DNA of 64,000 nucleotides from Kribbella jiaozuonensis (GTDB taxonomy: Bacteria > Actinomycetota > Actinomycetes > Propionibacteriales > Kribbellaceae). Below, one piece after another: positions 8,541 through 18,020 of the stretch. Within the stretch, counting starts at the first letter, position 1, and the number at the start of each line of letters is the position of its first letter. The notes beneath the pieces are model-generated. The model was not told the origin of the DNA and did no database searches. It was given only the letters and a program-made list of their open reading frames with translations. The DNA lies in assembly GCF_005233875.1 (NCBI RefSeq), contig NZ_SZPZ01000004.1, positions 434,001-498,000 of the forward strand, in the 5' to 3' direction. The translations under genes were made by a program, and so were the position numbers.

Positions 8541-9563
8541 TCAGGGATGGATCTGGGAGCCCACTCCGAGGTCGAGGCGGACCGATTCGAGGATCAGGAA
8601 CGTCGTGGTCGCCGTGTAGACGTCGGCCGCGGCGAGGACCCCGAGGTACTTCTTGATCACCGGGTCGGACGCGTACTTCACCTGCGCGGCCTGGTACTCC
8701 TTCACCGCCGCCCAGGCGTTGTTCCCGTACTTCGCGAAGTACGGCGTCGGGTCGACGTTGGCCAGGGCCAGCTTCACGTTCGCGACGATGTCGTCGATGT
8801 ACTGCCGGTACACGACCATGTCCTGCCGGGTCCCGAGCCGGCCCATGTGACCGCCGATGTAGTGCTTCCACGGATACGACAGGGCCTTGCCGGGCGCCGC
8901 CATCGAGCCGGGCACGTCCTCGTTGATGTTGAAGAAGTCGAACGGCACCCACCCGGGCAGGTTGACGTCGACGAGCATCAGCGTGTCGTGGTCCGGGAAG
9001 TGGATGTAGATGTTGTCCGGCGTGTGGTTGGTCCCGTGGTACGCCAGCTCGATCCGCTCGCCGCCGACCCGCAGCGTCTTGCGACTCTCGAAGGTGACGT
9101 CCGGCACCGGCCGCGTCGGGTCGTTGTCCCGGGCAAGCAATCTCTTGTTCTCGGTGTGCCCGATCCGGGTCACGTGCTTGCCGAACAGCGACGACGCACC
9201 GAGGTGGTCGGCGTGATGGTGCGAGTAGACGATGTGCGTCACCTTGTTCGGTACGCCGTTCGCCGCCGCGATCTCGTTGATCGCCCGCTGCAGGTTCTGA
9301 CCGATCGACGGCGGCGCGTCGAACAGGACCACCCCGTCCTTCGTCGTCAGGAACGCCGCCTGGTACGTGCTGTCCGTGACCCAGTACAGGTTCTTCTGCA
9401 CCCGGCCGACGAAGTAGCCCTGCGCATTCACCGCCGGGCCGAGCGCGGACGGCGGGATCGGTGCGTAGTCCGGCAGCGTGTCCGCGCTGGCAGGCAGTTC
9501 GCCGAGCATCGGGAGCGCGGCCAGCGCGGCCCCACCGGCGAGGAAGGTACGACGATTCGTCAT
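8541..9563 (-). CDS. Tat-exported metallo-beta-lactamase-fold hydrolase (paralogue 1)
   Basis: The 340-residue protein has a Tat signal (NRRTFLAGGAALAALPML) and a metallo-beta-lactamase fold with the metal-binding motif YSHHHADHLGAS. Later ligands lie in ELAYHGTNHTPDN and in the HYIGGHMGRLG region. It is closely similar to the protein at 10259-11224 along its length, including DPTPYFAKYG and the ending RLDLGxGSQxHP, but only this copy has an export signal. It follows the SDR gene by 18 bases. The substrate is unknown. Confidence 0.87.
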   Translation of the reverse strand: MTNRRTFLAGGAALAALPMLGELPASADTLPDYAPIPPSALGPAVNAQGYFVGRVQKNLYWVTDSTYQAAFLTTKDGVVLFDAPPSIGQNLQRAINEIAAANGVPNKVTHIVYSHHHADHLGASSLFGKHVTRIGHTENKRLLARDNDPTRPVPDVTFESRKTLRVGGERIELAYHGTNHTPDNIYIHFPDHDTLMLVDVNLPGWVPFDFFNINEDVPGSMAAPGKALSYPWKHYIGGHMGRLGTRQDMVVYRQYIDDIVANVKLALANVDPTPYFAKYGNNAWAAVKEYQAAQVKYASDPVIKKYLGVLAAADVYTATTTFLILESVRLDLGVGSQIHP

Positions 9564-9581
9564 GACAGTCCTTACACAAAC

Positions 9582-10262
9582 TCAGGCGCCGTACGTCGGC
9601 ACGATCGCGCCGCTCACGACCGCGGCGGCATCACTGACCAGGAACGCGATGACCTCGGCCACGGCCGCAGGTTTCACCGCATGGGCGAGTACTTCCGGCG
9701 GCAGGTACGGCCGGGTCTTGTCCGTGTCGAGCAGCGCCGGCGCGACCGCGTTCACGCGAATCCCCAGCGGCCGCAGCTCGAGATCGAGCACCCGGACCAG
9801 CTGGACCAGAGCCGCCTTGCTCACGGCGTACGTCGTCATCCCCGCGGCCGGCTCGAGACCAGGTCGGGCCGCGACGTGCACGATCGACCCTCCCCCGCGC
9901 TCGCGCAGATACGGCACGACTGCCTGCGTGAGCCAGAGCGCGGCGCCCGCGTTGACGTCCAGCATCAGCTGAAGGTCGTCCGGCGTTGCGGCCAGCGCGT
10001 CACCCAGGTGGTAGGTGCCGAGCGTGTTCACGAGCACCTCGGGCGGGCCGACCTCGGTTGCGATCTGGTCGACGATGCTCTTCGCCGCAGCGGGATCGGT
10101 CGTGTCGGCGGCCCGCGACTCGATGCCGTCGGGCAACTCCTTCAGTGCCTCGGCATTCCGGTCGACTCCGACGACGGTGAAGCCCGCCCCGGCCAGCTTC
10201 GCGGCCGTCTCCCGGCCGAGCTCCCCGCCTGCGCCGACGACGATCGCCACCCGCGCGCTCAT
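9582..10262 (-). CDS. Short-chain dehydrogenase/reductase-like protein
   Basis: This is a 226-residue SDR-fold protein with the nucleotide-binding loop GAGGELG near the N-terminus and the YxxxK pair in TTYAVSKAALVQL. The strand that normally carries the catalytic serine reads IVHVAARPG, with alanine where serine is expected, so activity may be altered or lost. Its ATG overlaps the stop of the upstream metallo-beta-lactamase gene (ATGA), implying coupling. It lies between two metallo-beta-lactamase paralogues and probably acts on a related substrate. Confidence 0.85.
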   Translation of the reverse strand: MSARVAIVVGAGGELGRETAAKLAGAGFTVVGVDRNAEALKELPDGIESRAADTTDPAAAKSIVDQIATEVGPPEVLVNTLGTYHLGDALAATPDDLQLMLDVNAGAALWLTQAVVPYLRERGGGSIVHVAARPGLEPAAGMTTYAVSKAALVQLVRVLDLELRPLGIRVNAVAPALLDTDKTRPYLPPEVLAHAVKPAAVAEVIAFLVSDAAAVVSGAIVPTYGA

Positions 10263-11224
10263 GGGTGCACCTGCGATCCGCCGCCGAGATCGAGCCGGAT
10301 CGACTGCAGGATCGAGAACGTCGTGGTCGTCGTCAGCGCGGGTACGTCGGCAGCCCCGAGAACGCCGGTGTACTTCGCGATGACCGGCGCCGCGGCCGCA
10401 TCGGTGACGGCGTCGAGGTACCCGGCGACACCGGCCCACGCGTTCGCGCCGTACCTGGCGAAGTACGGCGTCGGATCGACCGAGCCGAGGGCGGCGTGTG
10501 AGCTGTCCACGATGTCGGCGATGTAGCGCTGATGCAGTCCGACGTCGTCACGGGTGCCGAGCCGGCCGAGGTGACCGCCGATGTAGTTCGTCCACGAGTA
10601 CTCCTGCGCGCGGTCGGGAGCCTCCAGGTATCCGGGGACGTCCTCGCTGAGGTTCAGGTTGTAGATCGGTACCCAGCCGACGTTCACGACGTCGATCAGC
10701 ATCATCGTGTCGTGGTCCGGGAAGTGGATGTAGATGTTGTCCGGCGAGTGGTTCGGCCCGTGGTACGCGAGCTCGGCCCGCGAGCCGCCGACCTCGAGCG
10801 TGTAGTTCTCCTCGAACGTCACCTCAGGCACCGGCCGGGCCCGGTCGTTGTCCCGCTGCAGCAGCCGCCGGGTCTCCGCGTGACCGATCCGGACCACATC
10901 TCCGAACAGGTACGACGCCCCCGCATGGTCGGCGTGGTGGTGCGAGTACACCAGGTGCGTCACCGTGTTCGGCAGGTTCTCGGCCGCGGTGATCTCGTCG
11001 ACGGCCCGGCGGAGGTTGTTGCCGATCGTCGGCGGTGCGTCGAAAAGCACCACCCCGTCGGGTGTCGCGAGGAACGCGGACTGATAGGTGCCGTCGGTGA
11101 CCCAGAACAGGTTGCCCTGCACGCGTCCGACGTAATAACCGTCCGCGTTCAGCTCTGGACCGAGTGCCGCCTCGGGCACCGGAACGTACTCCGGGAACGC
11201 CGGCGCGGTGTCGGGGATGGACAT
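10259..11224 (-). CDS. Metallo-beta-lactamase-fold hydrolase (paralogue 2, cytoplasmic)
   Basis: This 321-residue paralogue of the protein at 8541-9563 has the same YSHHHADHAGAS metal motif, the same YHGPNHSPDN segment and the same NYIGGHLGRLGTR segment. It lacks a signal peptide, so it should stay in the cytoplasm while its twin is exported. It is the first gene of a minus-strand operon (MBL, SDR, MBL, perhaps PHP hydrolase). It is divergent from a MalT-like regulator, with 98 bases between the starts. That regulator is a good candidate for control. Confidence 0.87.
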   Translation of the reverse strand: MSIPDTAPAFPEYVPVPEAALGPELNADGYYVGRVQGNLFWVTDGTYQSAFLATPDGVVLFDAPPTIGNNLRRAVDEITAAENLPNTVTHLVYSHHHADHAGASYLFGDVVRIGHAETRRLLQRDNDRARPVPEVTFEENYTLEVGGSRAELAYHGPNHSPDNIYIHFPDHDTMMLIDVVNVGWVPIYNLNLSEDVPGYLEAPDRAQEYSWTNYIGGHLGRLGTRDDVGLHQRYIADIVDSSHAALGSVDPTPYFARYGANAWAGVAGYLDAVTDAAAAPVIAKYTGVLGAADVPALTTTTTFSILQSIRLDLGGGSQVHP

Positions 11225-11322
11225 TGCTGATCTCCCTCCGGGCTTGGTCGTTCCAGCCTCGCGAGCGGACCGCGTAGCGGCGTCGCCAGGATCCGGTGAT
11301 TTCCAGGGGTTACGCTGACCGG

Positions 11323-13899
11323 GTGCCCGGACGAACTGGCGCAGCTCCACAAGGTCTGATCCACCGCCACGACCTGATCGCCGCGCTCGACCGCGCCACG
11401 AAGAAGCAGGTCACGATCGTGTCCGCGCCGGCCGGCACCGGGAAGACCTCGCTGCTGCGGAGCTGGTCCGAGCACAGCGGCCGACCGACGGCGTACCTGT
11501 CGATCCGTCCGGACCAGTACGACGCGCAGCTGTTCTGGCTCGCCTTGCTCGACGCCGTTCGCCGCGCGACCGGGAGTTCGGAGCCGCCCCCGACCGCACC
11601 CGGCTTCAACGGGCCGGAGGCCGTCAAGGCCGAGCTGGCCGCCGTTGACGGCGAGTTCGTGCTGATCATCGATGATCTGCACGAACTCAGCTCGCCCGAG
11701 GCGATCGGTCAGCTGACGACACTGCTGAGGACGCTACCGACGGGTGTCCACGCGATCGTGGCCACCCGCGGTCTGTCGACGTTGCGGCTGCAACGACTGC
11801 GACTGCTCGATGAGCTGGCCGAGATTCGTGGCACCGACCTGCCGTTCACCGAGGCGGAGACCCGCGAGCTGCTCGCGACCGCCGGGATCACGCTGACGGA
11901 CCGGTCTCTCGCCGTACTGCGGAAGCGGACCGAGGGCTGGGCTGCCGGCCTGCGATTGGCGATCCTGTCGCTGGCCGGGCATCCGGATCCCGAGCGGTTC
12001 GTCGCGGAGTTCTCCGGCACCGACCGGACCGTCGCGGAGTACCTGCTGGCGGAGATGCTGGACAATCAGCCGGCCGAGGTACAGCGTCTGCTGCTCCGCA
12101 CCTCGGTGCTGGACCGGGTCAACGGCGAGCTGGCCGAGCTGCTGACCGGCACCCGAGGCTCCGAGCGGATCCTGCTCGCGCTCGAGGACGCCAACGCGTT
12201 CGTCGTGTCGCTCGATCATGAGCGGACCTGGTTCCGGTATCACAACCTGTTCCGGGACCTGCTGCGGCTGGAGTTGCGGCGTACGGACGACGTACATCAG
12301 CTGCATCGGGTCGCGGCCGGCTGGTTCGAGGAGCATGGCGATGTCGCGGAGTCGACCCGGCATCTGCAGGCGGCCGGGGACTGGACCGAAGCGGCCCAGC
12401 TCCTCACCGATCATGCGCTCGGCCTGACACTCGACGGCCAGGCCGCGACCGTCGCCGCGCTGCTGCGCTCGTTCCCGAGCGGCGCGGGAGTCCGCGGTCT
12501 GGCGCTTGCGCACGCGGTCGCCGAGCTCAACCGCGGCCGTCCGGACGAGGCCGTCGCTCATCTCGCGGTCGCGCGCGCGGACCTGACCAAGGCTCCCGAG
12601 GATCGCCGGCATCGCGTCCGTACGACGATCGCCGCGCTCGATCTGCTGGCGGCCCGGCTGCGCGGCAACTTCGACGGCGTCATCGAGCGCGTCGAGGCGT
12701 TGCCGTCAGCAACCACCACGTCGACCGCGGACGTTGTGCTGAGCAACGATGCACGCGCCACAGCGCTACTCAATCTCGGCGTCTCCGCCGCCTGGTCACT
12801 ACGGCTGTCCGAGAGCGAGAAGTATCTGCTGGAAGGCGCCGAGGCAGCCCGTGAGATCGGGCGTCCGTACCTCGAGGTCGCCTGCCTCGCGCACCTCGGC
12901 TTCGCCGCGACCCGGGACTCGCTGACCAGAGTCCGCCAGTACTGCAACGATGCCGTCGAGCTGGCGACCCGGCACGGCTGGGCGTCAGAGCCTGTGATCG
13001 CGCCCGCGTACATCACCCTGGCCGGCACGCTCAGCTGGACCGGCGAGTTCGACCAGGCTGCGGAATGGCTCGCCCGGGCGCGGGACGCCGTACCCGCGGG
13101 TGGTGAGCCAGGCACCCAGTTGCTCCTGCACCTGGCTGCGGCGACGTTGTCTGCGGGCCGGGGTCGGTATGAGGAGGCGTTGGCCGCGCTGATGGCTGCG
13201 ACCGAGGTGCGCATGACCGGCAGGCATGCTCTGACCGCTCGGGTCCTCGGGTGGATGATCGAGCTGCGAGTCCGCCTCGGCCAGCTCGACAAGGCCCGGG
13301 CGACGCTCGCCGCCGTCGACGAGCGGCTCGTTGCGACCGCGGAGATCCGCAACGCCATCGCCGTACTTCGTCTCGCTGAAGACGAGCCGGACGCGGCACG
13401 AGCCGAGCTCCGTCCTGTGCTGGACGGCTCGGCATCTCGCAATCCGCGACTCAGCTTGATCGAGGCCTATCTGCTCGACGCGCACGCGAGCCGGGCGCTG
13501 GGCGACGACAAGGCAGCCCGCGCCGCGACCGAGCGCGCCCTGCATCATGCCGAGCCGGATCGCATCATCCTCCCGTTCCTGATGACCGGTTCCGCATCGC
13601 TGCTCACCGGCCTCCCGTCGCACAGTGCGACGCACGCCGCGCTGATGACCGAGATCATCGACGCAACCTCGGTCGATCCGGTCGGGCTGGTCGATACCCT
13701 CAGCCGGACGGAGCTGCGCGTACTGCGTTACCTGCCGACCAACCTGACCCGTCCGGAGATCGCCGGCAAGCTGTCGGTCTCGCTGAACACCGTGAACACG
13801 CACATCCGGCACATCTACACCAAGCTCGGCGTGACCGACCGTTCGACCGCCGTGCAGCGCGCCCGCGATCTTCGGCTGTTGTCGACCGGGCGCAACTAG
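11323..13899 (+). CDS. MalT-type LuxR-family ATP-dependent transcriptional regulator
   Basis: The 858-residue protein has a P-loop NTPase near the N-terminus (SAPAGTGKTS), a Walker B-like strand (FVLIIDDLHEL), a long helical TPR-like middle and a C-terminal LuxR helix-turn-helix (LSRTELRVLRYLPTNLTRPEIAG, then TVNTHIRHIYTKLG). This is the MalT architecture, in which an inducer and ATP drive activation. The GTG at 11323 was chosen because TACGCT, six bases upstream, can act as a -10 box of a leaderless transcript and no Shine-Dalgarno is present. It is divergent from the MBL/SDR operon, a likely target. Its TAG stop shares CTAG with the next gene. Confidence 0.86.
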   Translation: MPGRTGAAPQGLIHRHDLIAALDRATKKQVTIVSAPAGTGKTSLLRSWSEHSGRPTAYLSIRPDQYDAQLFWLALLDAVRRATGSSEPPPTAPGFNGPEAVKAELAAVDGEFVLIIDDLHELSSPEAIGQLTTLLRTLPTGVHAIVATRGLSTLRLQRLRLLDELAEIRGTDLPFTEAETRELLATAGITLTDRSLAVLRKRTEGWAAGLRLAILSLAGHPDPERFVAEFSGTDRTVAEYLLAEMLDNQPAEVQRLLLRTSVLDRVNGELAELLTGTRGSERILLALEDANAFVVSLDHERTWFRYHNLFRDLLRLELRRTDDVHQLHRVAAGWFEEHGDVAESTRHLQAAGDWTEAAQLLTDHALGLTLDGQAATVAALLRSFPSGAGVRGLALAHAVAELNRGRPDEAVAHLAVARADLTKAPEDRRHRVRTTIAALDLLAARLRGNFDGVIERVEALPSATTTSTADVVLSNDARATALLNLGVSAAWSLRLSESEKYLLEGAEAAREIGRPYLEVACLAHLGFAATRDSLTRVRQYCNDAVELATRHGWASEPVIAPAYITLAGTLSWTGEFDQAAEWLARARDAVPAGGEPGTQLLLHLAAATLSAGRGRYEEALAALMAATEVRMTGRHALTARVLGWMIELRVRLGQLDKARATLAAVDERLVATAEIRNAIAVLRLAEDEPDAARAELRPVLDGSASRNPRLSLIEAYLLDAHASRALGDDKAARAATERALHHAEPDRIILPFLMTGSASLLTGLPSHSATHAALMTEIIDATSVDPVGLVDTLSRTELRVLRYLPTNLTRPEIAGKLSVSLNTVNTHIRHIYTKLGVTDRSTAVQRARDLRLLSTGRN

Positions 13900-14723
13900 A
13901 GCGAGTAGACGCGCTCGGCGTTCCCGCCGTACACCAGCTCCTGCTCGGCCGCGCTGAGCTCCGGCAGCGCAGCCTGCAGGCCGGCCAGCACCTCGCCGTA
14001 CGAGCCGGCCAGGAGGCAGACCGGCCAGTCCGACCCGAACAACACCCGGTCTGTGTCGAACCACTCGACGACGTGCTCCACGAACGGGCGCAGATCGTCG
14101 GCCGTCCACCGGCTCCAGTCGGCCTCGGTCACGATGCCCGACAGCTTCACGGCGACATTCGGTGCCGCGGCCAGACCGGGCATCAACTCGCTCCACGCGG
14201 CATCGACGCCATCCACGATCCGCGGCTTCGCGATGTGATCGAGCACGAACTGCAGGTCCGGGAACGCATGCGCGGTGGCAATCGCAGCGGGCAGCTCCCG
14301 CGCGCGGACGAGTACGTCGTACGCCAGCCCGCGATCCTGCACAGTGGTCAGACCACGTCGTACGTCGTCCCGCAGCAACCAGTCGGCATCCGGCTCGTCG
14401 TGGACCTGGTGCCGGATCCCGATCAGCCGCCCGGGACCGGCGAGCAGCTCATCCAGGTCGTCGCCGACCTTCGGTGAGGTCAGGTCGACCCACCCGACGA
14501 CACCGGCCACGAAGTCCGCGTCCAGCCGCAGGAACTCCCGCGTCTCGTCGAGGTCGGACAATGTCTGGACGAGCACTGTGCGATCGATGCCGGCAGCAAC
14601 CAGCACGTCGCGCAGGTCGTCGGGAGTGAACGCCCGCCGGACCGGATCCATCACGTCGCCGACCATCCACGGGTAGCTGTACCGCGCGGGATCCCAGAAA
14701 TGGTGATGTGCGTCGACTCGCAT
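13896..14723 (-). CDS. Amidohydrolase-family sugar lactonase (L-fuconolactonase-like)
   Basis: This 275-residue amidohydrolase has VDAHHHFWDP at its N-terminus, the later ligands in LDHIAKPRIV, and FGSDWPVC near the end. These are features of the L-fuconolactone/L-rhamnonolactone hydrolase subgroup. It follows the aldo/keto reductase by 10 bases in an operon with an enolase-superfamily dehydratase, and a GH95 fucosidase and sugar importer lie nearby. Hydrolysis of L-fucono-1,5-lactone to L-fuconate is therefore the favoured role, from context and family. Its stop overlaps the convergent regulator's stop by four bases. Confidence 0.83.
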   Translation of the reverse strand: MRVDAHHHFWDPARYSYPWMVGDVMDPVRRAFTPDDLRDVLVAAGIDRTVLVQTLSDLDETREFLRLDADFVAGVVGWVDLTSPKVGDDLDELLAGPGRLIGIRHQVHDEPDADWLLRDDVRRGLTTVQDRGLAYDVLVRARELPAAIATAHAFPDLQFVLDHIAKPRIVDGVDAAWSELMPGLAAAPNVAVKLSGIVTEADWSRWTADDLRPFVEHVVEWFDTDRVLFGSDWPVCLLAGSYGEVLAGLQAALPELSAAEQELVYGGNAERVYSL

Positions 14724-14733
14724 GTTCGCTCCC

Positions 14734-15705
14734 TCAGTCGATCAGGCCGGCGTTCCACAGGTCGGTCCACAACGCGCGCGGGATCTCCACGTCCAGCAGC
14801 GTCAGGTCGGCGTCGAGTTCGTTGACGGTCCGCGCACCGATCAGCACCGTGCTGACCCGCGGATGTGCGAGCGGGAACTGCAGCGCGGCCGCGGCCAGCG
14901 GTACGTCGTACTTCCGGCAGAGGTCCCGGATCGCGACCGCCTTCGCGACGACCTCATCCCGTGCCGGGACGTAGTCGAACGATGCCCCGGGCAACGGATC
15001 GACCAGGATGCCGCTGTTGAACACGCCGCCGATCACGACCGAGACCTCACGCTCCTCGCAGGCCGGCATCAGGTCGGCCAGCGAAGACTGGTCGAGCAGC
15101 GTGTACCGGCCGGCGAGCAGGACCACGTCGAGGTCGCACGCGCGAACCAGCGCGGCGAGTGGCGCCGAGTGGTTCATGCCCGCACCGATCGCACGCACCA
15201 GCCCAGCCGAGCGCAGATCGCGCAGCGCGGCGTACCCGGTCGTGGCCGCCTCGCTGAGGTGATCGTCGGGGTCGTGCATGAGCAGTACGTCGAACCGGTC
15301 GAGCCCGGTCCGCTCCAGGCTCTCCTCGACCGAACGCCGGATGCCGTCGTAGCTGTAGTCCCACACCGGACCGACCGGCGGTACGTCGAGGTAGAACGGC
15401 ACGCCGTCGTGGTACTGCGTCTCGTCGCGCGGCGCGTCCGCGCGGAGCAGCCGACCGACCTTGGTCGAGATCACCAGCCGGTCCCGGTCGACCTTCGCCA
15501 CCGCGCGACCGACCCGCTGCTCGGCGAGGCCGTGCCCGTACAGCGGAGCCGTGTCGAGGTAGCGGATCCTGCTGTCGAGCGCGCAATCGACCACGGTGAT
15601 CGCATCGGAGTCGCTGATCGCCTGCTGAAAGTTGCCCAGGGCAGCGGTTCCGAGTCCGATCCGCGGCACGAACAGGTCCGTGCGGCCGACCTGTACCTCA
15701 GTCAT
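14734..15705 (-). CDS. Aldo/keto reductase, candidate L-fucose dehydrogenase
   Basis: This 323-residue AKR carries the expected tetrad: Asp and Tyr in RYLDTAPLYGHG, Lys in ISTKVGR and His in LLMHDPDD. The type resembles the AKRs annotated as L-fucose or D-threo-aldose dehydrogenase, which oxidise the free sugar to its lactone with NAD(P). Position between the dehydratase and lactonase genes supports this. Its start overlaps the dehydratase stop by eight bases. The alternative is a different aldose. Confidence 0.83.
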   Translation of the reverse strand: MTEVQVGRTDLFVPRIGLGTAALGNFQQAISDSDAITVVDCALDSRIRYLDTAPLYGHGLAEQRVGRAVAKVDRDRLVISTKVGRLLRADAPRDETQYHDGVPFYLDVPPVGPVWDYSYDGIRRSVEESLERTGLDRFDVLLMHDPDDHLSEAATTGYAALRDLRSAGLVRAIGAGMNHSAPLAALVRACDLDVVLLAGRYTLLDQSSLADLMPACEEREVSVVIGGVFNSGILVDPLPGASFDYVPARDEVVAKAVAIRDLCRKYDVPLAAAALQFPLAHPRVSTVLIGARTVNELDADLTLLDVEIPRALWTDLWNAGLID

Positions 15706-16819
15706 CGGAGGTCCGGCCGCCGACACCGCGCAACTGCCATTTCTCCCGCGCCTCCTTGCGTACCGCGGTCGACGCACCCGGCGTCTGCGGCCGCTCGGCG
15801 AACCCGTCGTTCACCACACTGCGCGACTCGAACACGTCCTGCGTCCACGGAATGAACTCCAGCAACGGCGGACTCTCACTGAGTACGACGCCGGCGAGAT
15901 GCTGATGCACCTGCATCATGTCGCCGGCATGCGGGACCAGCCGCAGCCCACGTGCTCCCGCATGCTGAGCGACTTGCAACCACTCGGTCACGCCGGCCAG
16001 CCGGGTCACGTCAGGCTGGACCACGCGGACGGCGTCGGCCTCGATCAGGCCGGTGAATGCGTGGTACGAGTACAGGCTCTCCCCCGCGGCAACGTCGACC
16101 GTCCCGACGGCCTGCAGACGGCGATGAGCGCCGAGGTCGTCGGCATGCACCGGCTCCTCGATCCAGTCCATCCCGGCCTCGGCGAGCACCGGGAGCATCC
16201 GCTGCGCGGTGGCGAGATCCCAACGCTGGTTGGCGTCTGCCATCACGGTGATATCGGATCCGACCGCCTTCCGTACGGCGCGGACCCGGGACGCGTCCTC
16301 GCGCCAGTCCGGCGTACCGACCTTGATCTTCACCCGTCGCCAGCCGCGGTCGATCAGCGAACCGAGGTCGCGGACCACCTCGGCGACGCTCAGGTTCAGC
16401 CAGCCACCGTCGGTGTTGTACGTCTCGATCGGGTCGGCGGAACCGCCGAGCAGCCGCCACAACGGCACACCCGCGCGCTGCGCGGCCAGGTCCCAGAGCG
16501 CGATGTCGACCATCGACAGCGCCATATGCACGACGCCGGCACGGCCGATCCAGTGCGTCGGCAACCAGTACAGGCGCTTCCAGGTCCCGAGGATGTCCTC
16601 CGACGATGCGCCGACGAGCGCTGGTGCGTAGTACCGGTCGACGACGTGGCACAACATCTCCGAACCGGTGTGGACCCCGGAGATGCCGGTGCCGACGCGA
16701 CCGTCGGCGGTCCGGATCTCGACCACCGGGACGGTCCACGACGTGAGCGCCGCGGTCGAGTCCGCCAGCGGTTGTGCGAGCGGTACGGCGAGCGCATACG
16801 TCTCGACCGAGACGATCAC
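15698..16819 (-). CDS. Enolase-superfamily acid-sugar dehydratase (mandelate racemase group)
   Basis: With the GTG at 16819, preceded by GAGG, the protein has 373 residues, the usual family length. An upstream in-frame ATG at 16888 would add an unconserved tail. Recognisable parts are the KIKVG general-base motif (about residue 164), the metal ligands in MADANQRWD, WIEEPVHADD and AAGE, and the late PHAGDMMQVHQH segment. Family members dehydrate acid sugars such as L-fuconate, L-rhamnonate or galactarate. The locus favours L-fuconate to 2-keto-3-deoxy-L-fuconate, but the sequence alone does not settle it. It is divergent from a LysR gene. Confidence 0.84.
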   Translation of the reverse strand: MIVSVETYALAVPLAQPLADSTAALTSWTVPVVEIRTADGRVGTGISGVHTGSEMLCHVVDRYYAPALVGASSEDILGTWKRLYWLPTHWIGRAGVVHMALSMVDIALWDLAAQRAGVPLWRLLGGSADPIETYNTDGGWLNLSVAEVVRDLGSLIDRGWRRVKIKVGTPDWREDASRVRAVRKAVGSDITVMADANQRWDLATAQRMLPVLAEAGMDWIEEPVHADDLGAHRRLQAVGTVDVAAGESLYSYHAFTGLIEADAVRVVQPDVTRLAGVTEWLQVAQHAGARGLRLVPHAGDMMQVHQHLAGVVLSESPPLLEFIPWTQDVFESRSVVNDGFAERPQTPGASTAVRKEAREKWQLRGVGGRTSDD

Positions 16820-16975
16820 GTTGCCCTCGTCGCCCGGTCGAAGATCGTGCCGCGCCGGCGACAACAGCCCCAGCGCCTCCTGCGGCATCTCGAGTTCCAC
16901 TCGCGGGCCCTTCCGTTCCAGGCTGATTCGGCTCTGCCATTCAGGCACGCCGGACCGGCCCGGAACAACGACGAT

Positions 16976-17006
16976 GTACGAATACAGACCTTTCGTACGA
17001 CGAATA
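16976..17006. promoter_or_regulatory. LysR operator region in the divergent promoter
   Basis: GTACGAA (16976-16982) and TTCGTAC (16992-16998) form a perfect 7-bp inverted repeat with a 9-base spacer. CGAATA occurs at 16979-16984 and again at 17001-17006, exactly 22 bp apart, so on one face of the helix. The site lies between the dehydratase operon and the LysR gene, where LysR regulators bind. A related palindrome precedes the transporter genes at 18021-18037. Confidence 0.6.
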
Positions 17007-17082
17007 CCGATGGCCGCGGACCCGCGGCGGCCGACTGGTACCGTCCGGAGAAAACCGGCCCGAGCTGCGGAAGGAGGCAACC

Positions 17083-18015
17083 GTGATGGACGTCGAATTG
17101 TCCTGGCTCCGGACCTGGATCGAGGTCGTCGACTCCGGCGGATTCGCCCGCGCGGCGGCCCGGATGCATCTGTCCCAGCCGCGGGTCTCGGCTCGCGTGG
17201 CCAGTCTCGAGCGGGCGCTGGACTGCGTCCTGATCGAGCGCCGGATGCGGCCGTTGACCCTGACCGACGACGGGCAGCGGCTGCTCCCCCGCGCCCGGCT
17301 GATCGTCACCGCGATGGACGACACCGTCTCCGACATGCGCTCGACGGCGGGCTCGTTCACCGGCAAGCTGGCCGTCGCCAGTTTCGCCAGTGCCAGCTCG
17401 GAGTTCCTGCCGGACCTGCTGATGCAGTTGCGTACGGCGAACCCGCTGCTGGAGATCGCCGTACTCGACGGGGACGTCCAGGTGATCGACGACTGGTTGT
17501 CGGACCGCCGCGCCGCCGTCGCACTGCGTCCGCTCCGTCCTGAGCCCGCCGACCATGCCCTGATCCACCGCGGTATCTGGCGCGAACCGTTTGTCGTCCT
17601 GGCGCCACCCGGGCATCCCGTCCTGGACCACGACTCGATCGGCCTCGACGATGTCGCGGCGCATCCGGTGATCACGATCGGCGATCCGCTCGGCGATCCC
17701 AGCCTCGGCTACGAGGCCTGGTCCGCCATGCAGGCCAGCCGGATCGTGCCCGCCGCGGGGATCGTCTCGCACCAGCCGACGACGCTCGCGGCGATGGTGC
17801 GGGCCGGTCACGGCATCGGGCTGGTCAACAGTCTCGCGGCCGCGATGGTGCGTACCGACGGGCTCGAGGTCCGCGAGGTAAGCAGCCATCACCTGTACCG
17901 CGACGTCGGCCTGTGGTGGCACGCGGAACGGCCGCTGAGCCGCGCCACGCAGGCGTTCGTCGACCTCGTACTGGCGGCGGACCGGCCGGCCGGCACGCTG
18001 CCGATCCCGGACTAG
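17083..18015 (+). CDS. LysR-family transcriptional regulator of the sugar locus
   Basis: The 310-residue protein has an N-terminal winged helix (LSWLRTWIEVVDSGGFARAAARM, then LSQPRVSARVASLERALDCVL), followed by a LysR substrate-binding domain from about residue 90. AAGGAGG at 17071 precedes both the GTG at 17083 and the ATG at 17086; either could start translation. It is divergent from the dehydratase-AKR-lactonase operon and followed by the ABC importer and fucosidase genes. Both promoter regions hold related inverted repeats, so it probably controls the whole locus with a pathway sugar or acid as effector. Confidence 0.88.
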   Translation: MMDVELSWLRTWIEVVDSGGFARAAARMHLSQPRVSARVASLERALDCVLIERRMRPLTLTDDGQRLLPRARLIVTAMDDTVSDMRSTAGSFTGKLAVASFASASSEFLPDLLMQLRTANPLLEIAVLDGDVQVIDDWLSDRRAAVALRPLRPEPADHALIHRGIWREPFVVLAPPGHPVLDHDSIGLDDVAAHPVITIGDPLGDPSLGYEAWSAMQASRIVPAAGIVSHQPTTLAAMVRAGHGIGLVNSLAAAMVRTDGLEVREVSSHHLYRDVGLWWHAERPLSRATQAFVDLVLAADRPAGTLPIPD

Positions 18016-18020
18016 GGTCC

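Noticed and set aside
8526..10526. Long plus-strand open frame opposite the MBL and SDR genes
   Set aside because: It reads antisense to conserved metallo-beta-lactamase and SDR proteins and shows only repetitive Val/Arg/Asp shadow sequence.
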